Shown here: piece after piece, positions 5,403-5,498 of the stretch
How positions within the stretch are numbered: position 1 is the first letter of the stretch
How the letters are laid out: every line of letters starts with the position of its first letter
Source of the DNA: Paracoccaceae bacterium
Lineage (GTDB): Bacteria; Pseudomonadota; Alphaproteobacteria; Rhodobacterales; Rhodobacteraceae
Direction of reading: 5' to 3'
DNA length: 5,498 nt
Assembly (NCBI GenBank): GCA_015487255.1
Contig: WFQA01000024.1
Location: 1 to 5,498 of the forward strand
Notes under the pieces: model-generated
The model's input: the letters and a program-made list of their open reading frames with translations, nothing else
The model's database searches: none
What the model was told of the DNA's origin: nothing
Program-made: the position numbers and the translations under genes

Positions 5403-5498
5403 AAACAAAGGCGGAACAGGCGGTTCGATTTGCACAGAGCCGTTGGCGCTACGTTGGCGGTAGATTCTGTGGTCACCTCAATGTCGGGGTCGGGCGGA
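5403..5498. other. Flank beyond the IS, no recognised gene
   Basis: There is no convincing gene. The minus strand has an open frame entering from the window edge (PPDPDIEVTTESTANVAPT) that stops near 5387. It could be the end of a neighbouring gene reading toward the IS, but it is too short to identify. GTTGGCG occurs twice eleven bases apart (5442-5448 and 5453-5459), forming a short imperfect tandem repeat beside GCGCTAC (5446-5452), an alternative IS end. Confidence 0.35.

Noticed and set aside
5466..5498. Reverse-strand TTGAGGTGACCA with GCCCGAC nearby, like the rhs core at 1254-1277
   Set aside because: The 12-base match is suggestive of an inverted core fragment, but flanking bases do not align and the encoded PPDPDIEVTTE diverges at once; treated as chance.
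1..5498. tRNA, rRNA, CRISPR array, riboswitch or replication origin
   Set aside because: No regularly spaced repeats, cloverleaf-like conserved boxes or other matching patterns were seen by eye on either strand.

Overview
The window is a piece of accessory genome, most likely from an alphaproteobacterium (Rhodobacterales-like). That placement is an inference from the flavour of the RHS core (motifs ARYYDPELGRFIQPDWFEV, GVGTNRYAY, NDPVN) and from the GC-rich IS66-type element; no rRNA or housekeeping gene is present to confirm it. It has two parts: the 3' tip of an RHS polymorphic-toxin locus (1 to about 2623) and an IS66-family insertion sequence with its three genes on the minus strand (about 2624 to 5400).

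RHS part. The window opens inside a large rhs gene. Its conserved core ends with DPSG at about 157 and is followed by a variable C-terminal toxin of about 208 aa that looks like a lysozyme/lytic-transglycosylase-type peptidoglycan hydrolase. An ATGA overlap leads into a small four-helix membrane protein, the probable immunity protein. Fifteen bases later a second, promoterless copy of the rhs core tip begins (1212-1348, about 91% identical to the first over its first 97 bases). It is fused to a different toxin, which resembles polymorphic toxin type 37. This orphan toxin is broken in three places: two one-base homopolymer frameshifts and a TGG-to-TGA stop. Its original end still overlaps, by ATGA, an intact 193-aa soluble probable immunity gene. 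A third, more diverged core fragment (2583-2626, DWFEVAKAGVGMNR) follows and breaks off where the insertion sequence appears to begin. This layout (main toxin, immunity, then silent core-tip/toxin/immunity cassettes) is the known architecture for toxin-tip replacement by recombination through the conserved core.

IS66 part. The minus strand carries tnpA (HTH protein), tnpB (overlapping tnpA by ATGA) and tnpC (556-aa DDE transposase with an N-terminal coiled coil and a partly degenerate zinc-binding motif). A hairpin overlaps the tnpC stop. The left end has a GTAAGCG terminus typical of the family. The right end is not cleanly resolved, no target duplication was found, and the last ~100 bases carry no recognisable gene.

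No tRNA, rRNA, CRISPR array, riboswitch or replication origin was seen.
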